DNA from: Camillea tinctor
Taxonomy: Eukaryota > Ascomycota > Sordariomycetes > Xylariales > Xylariaceae
Length of the DNA stretch: 64,000 nucleotides
Reading direction: 5' to 3'
NCBI GenBank assembly: GCA_022578605.1
Contig: MU394113.1
Location: 124,001 to 188,000 of the forward strand
The stretch's first letter is position 1; each line of letters opens with the position of its first letter. The position numbers and the translations under genes are program-made. The notes under the pieces were generated by a model. The model saw only the letters and a list, made by a program, of their open reading frames with translations, was not told the origin of the DNA and searched no databases. This document shows positions 61,909-64,000 of this stretch, in pieces.

Positions 61909-64000
61909 CTATTTCCCGCCTGCCCTGACACCAAGTTTCATGCTATTCACATCACTGTGCTTGGGGCGATGGGCTTTGGGTGGTCGCTTTGATACAACCT
62001 GTTCAGGTGTAGGGTCGACCTCTTTAGCCCAGGCAATCCAATCAGTTCTCCGGGTCCTCCATAAATCACCCCTCCAGGACCGCCAAACTCGACGCCCCTC
62101 AAACGAATCTCGAAGCTCCTGTTCATGCTCGCCTAACTGCGACATTATCAATTCCTTGGTATGGAATGGTATAGAGATGCTATCCCCCTTTGATGGGATC
62201 GATATAATGGAACTTATCACTTTGTTGCCATGCTCTGATTTGGCTAGTTCCATGATATGGGGTCGCAAAACACCCACAAGTGCCTTGTGAAAGATCTTGT
62301 TTTGCGAAGGAGTGGCAAGCGCATCGACCAAGACGTGAGAGGTTGGGCCCGATGATATAGCAAGTTGTAAAACCTGTTCTTCTGATAGAGCCGACAGAGA
62401 TGCCTGAATTGCTTTTGAAGGGGCTCCCGGTATAGCAAGTAGGGCTGTGGTGAGATGGGCTCCATGAGAGATCAGAGCCGCGCGATTCTTGGCAAGAGGT
62501 TCGTGCTGTTTGCCGTCCTCTCCTTTGGGCAATGGAGGCAAACAGAGCCGAGTGATCAGAGATGTGGTATCTGGCCCGCATGCTTCAACAAGTGCCTTCG
62601 TCAATGGCGGAATTTCAGAAGTAGCATGCCGAACCTGGCATCTTTCAAACAATGCTTTGATAACATTGAACCTCGAAAGGCTAACTAGCTTGCTAAATTC
62701 GGGTAAAGTATTATGAACTGCCGCAGACAAATCTTCTTTGCTCAGTCTGTTTAGGACGCGGATAGCTGGATATGAGGCGATGTCATTACGCAAGAGGCTG
62801 TGTATTCTGCTAGCAAAAATATTCTTGTAGAGAGCCTTGAATAGCTTTCCAGGGCAATGGGTTATGAGTGTTTCCAGGAGACGTGACCCAATCGGGTCAT
62901 ACAACATGGAGTTTATGAAATCTGATGCGGGTGTCGTGGAATCGCTGAGTGATGCTGGAGCACCAGGGAGTACGCGCCATAGAAGAGACATCTCTCCTGG
63001 TCCATCGCTAGATTTATCGTTTAGGGATATATCTAATTCGAGGAACAGTTGCAGAACTGGATTACCAGTTGGATGGGTGGCTAATATACGCAGCTCTGTA
63101 AGGCTCATGGAGGATACGGAATCTGCAATTATTTTCTTGGTAGCTAGGTTGAACGAATTAGGGACCGCTCGAAGCTGGGAATCTAGTTCCGGGGACCCTC
63201 CAAAGGACCAGGGTGCTGATATCGTTTCCTTTTTCTTGCTGTGGATTAGGGACTTTGTCTGAGATTGTTGTAGAGGTCTGCCGGATAGGATTATTAGGAG
63301 GACTCTAAGGGTATGCGATGCGAATCTGTCTGTAAGCAGGTAGTTGAGATGTCCTTCGAGTTCATCGAGGGTGAGAAGAAATAGCTCCTCCATGTAGGGA
63401 AATGTTCTCTGATCTGCATCTTCACTGGCTGGCATATCATCGCGTTCTCCACCAAGCTCACGAGTCACAATGGGGGCTGACTGAAGGAAGAGTGTCTCAC
63501 AGCAGTGACTTGCGAAACGATGTTGTATGAGATTTAAGAAATGGGTTGCGAATTGCTCGAACAATTGCTTCTTTTGTCTTGTATTTGACATCAAGATCAA
63601 ACGTTCCATCAGCCTCGAGGAAGATTGACTGCATGCCAACTTGAGTTCTTTTCCTTGCGCTTCGGCAAAAACACCTGCGAGGTATAGTTGGCGTTCCTCT
63701 TGGGAGGGAAAGTCGTCGATGTCAAGGAGCTCATCGACAGATCGAAAGTATTCCTGCTCTTGCTCAGACAGCATGCCGAAGAATTCACGCTCAGGAGGAG
63801 GGGCTGGCGCATCAGGTTGCTGGAACTGCTCATTTCGGCTTTCGAATTGTGGGATATCATTGTTGTCGTCGGTACCGTGGTTCAATCGCTGTCTCTTGGT
63901 AGCATTACCACCGTCTTCACCAGCATCTTCCTCGATTTCCATGTCCATGCCCGTTTCCATTTCTATTCCCAGTTCTGTTTCCATTTGTTCGCCATATTCA
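61909..64000 (-). CDS. NOP9: Nop9 pumilio-repeat nucleolar RNA-binding protein (N-terminus beyond right edge)
   Basis: A single long exon, open through the right edge of the window, gives 697 residues up to the stop at 61911. The start is not in the window: the frame remains open upstream of the Met at 63984 (EYGEQ precedes it), as expected for Nop9, which begins with a basic tail. Features in order: an acidic segment (METGMDMEIEEDAGEDGG), the FFGMLSEQEQEYFRSVDELL block typical of Nop9, then degenerate Pumilio repeats (FASHCCETLFLQ; FASHTLRVLLIILSGRP; the GNPVLQLFLELD repeat; the GSRLLETLITHCPG repeat; HGNKVISSIISIPS). The C-terminus is basic. Nop9 binds the 20S pre-rRNA near the ITS1/18S junction and is required for small-subunit biogenesis. 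Confidence 0.95.
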   Translation of the reverse strand, partial: EYGEQMETELGIEMETGMDMEIEEDAGEDGGNATKRQRLNHGTDDNNDIPQFESRNEQFQQPDAPAPPPEREFFGMLSEQEQEYFRSVDELLDIDDFPSQEERQLYLAGVFAEAQGKELKLACSQSSSRLMERLILMSNTRQKKQLFEQFATHFLNLIQHRFASHCCETLFLQSAPIVTRELGGERDDMPASEDADQRTFPYMEELFLLTLDELEGHLNYLLTDRFASHTLRVLLIILSGRPLQQSQTKSLIHSKKKETISAPWSFGGSPELDSQLRAVPNSFNLATKKIIADSVSSMSLTELRILATHPTGNPVLQLFLELDISLNDKSSDGPGEMSLLWRVLPGAPASLSDSTTPASDFINSMLYDPIGSRLLETLITHCPGKLFKALYKNIFASRIHSLLRNDIASYPAIRVLNRLSKEDLSAAVHNTLPEFSKLVSLSRFNVIKALFERCQVRHATSEIPPLTKALVEACGPDTTSLITRLCLPPLPKGEDGKQHEPLAKNRAALISHGAHLTTALLAIPGAPSKAIQASLSALSEEQVLQLAISSGPTSHVLVDALATPSQNKIFHKALVGVLRPHIMELAKSEHGNKVISSIISIPSKGDSISIPFHTKELIMSQLGEHEQELRDSFEGRRVWRSWRGDLWRTRRTDWIAWAKEVDPTPEQVVSKRPPKAHRPKHSDVNSMKLGVRAGGK

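Overview
The window is nuclear DNA of a filamentous ascomycete (Pezizomycotina, probably a sordariomycete). Genes carry many short GT-AG introns (about 50-210 bp) with CTAAC-type branch sites, encoded proteins belong to fungal families (Fig1, SAT4/rhodopsin-like, fungal Zn-finger regulator with middle homology region, Nop9, GH47), and long gene-poor intervals lie between them. All exon structures were assembled by hand from splice signals, reading frame and family conservation. No tRNA, rRNA, CRISPR array or intact transposon was seen.

Region 1-18,292 is a dense cluster of eight genes: a cyclic-imide-hydrolase-type polysaccharide deacetylase (cut by the left edge), an amidase, a phenol-hydroxylase-type flavin monooxygenase, an SVOP-type MFS transporter, an Old Yellow Enzyme, a salicylate-hydroxylase/NicC-type flavin monooxygenase, a C2H2 regulator with a fungal middle homology region, and a Rieske oxygenase. 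The first seven match, family for family, HxnM, HxnN, HxnV, HxnZ/P, HxnT, HxnX and HxnR of the Aspergillus nidulans nicotinate-catabolism regulon. The proposed logic is uptake (MFS), ring hydroxylation (two flavin monooxygenases), ring reduction (OYE), imide ring opening (deacetylase-fold hydrolase) and deamidation (amidase), under one pathway regulator. The Rieske oxygenase is not in the A. nidulans set as I know it and is the most novel part. Purine-hydroxylase (HxnS), HxnW and HxnY counterparts are not in the window. A GGGG-core motif, TGGGG(G)TT, recurs in every cluster promoter and fits the Adr1-like DNA-contact residues of the regulator.

Region 18.3-25.6 kb is gene-poor, with two related decayed reading frames (20.2-21.6 kb) and one possible tiny membrane protein. 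From 25.6 to 41 kb lie well-formed genes: Fig1, a rhodopsin-like membrane protein, an amino-acid permease and a class I alpha-1,2-mannosidase, separated by 1.6-3.3 kb of non-coding DNA. From 41 to 57 kb there is mostly non-coding sequence with a small Ser-rich protein, a frameshifted remnant and a decayed TPR-like pseudogene. From 57.3 kb to the right edge come a conserved fungal protein of unknown function, a low-complexity acidic-tail protein ending in a 10-nt exon, and Nop9 (cut by the right edge).

A ten-base palindrome, TACCTAGGTA, occurs at least seven times, always between genes, against well under one expected by chance.
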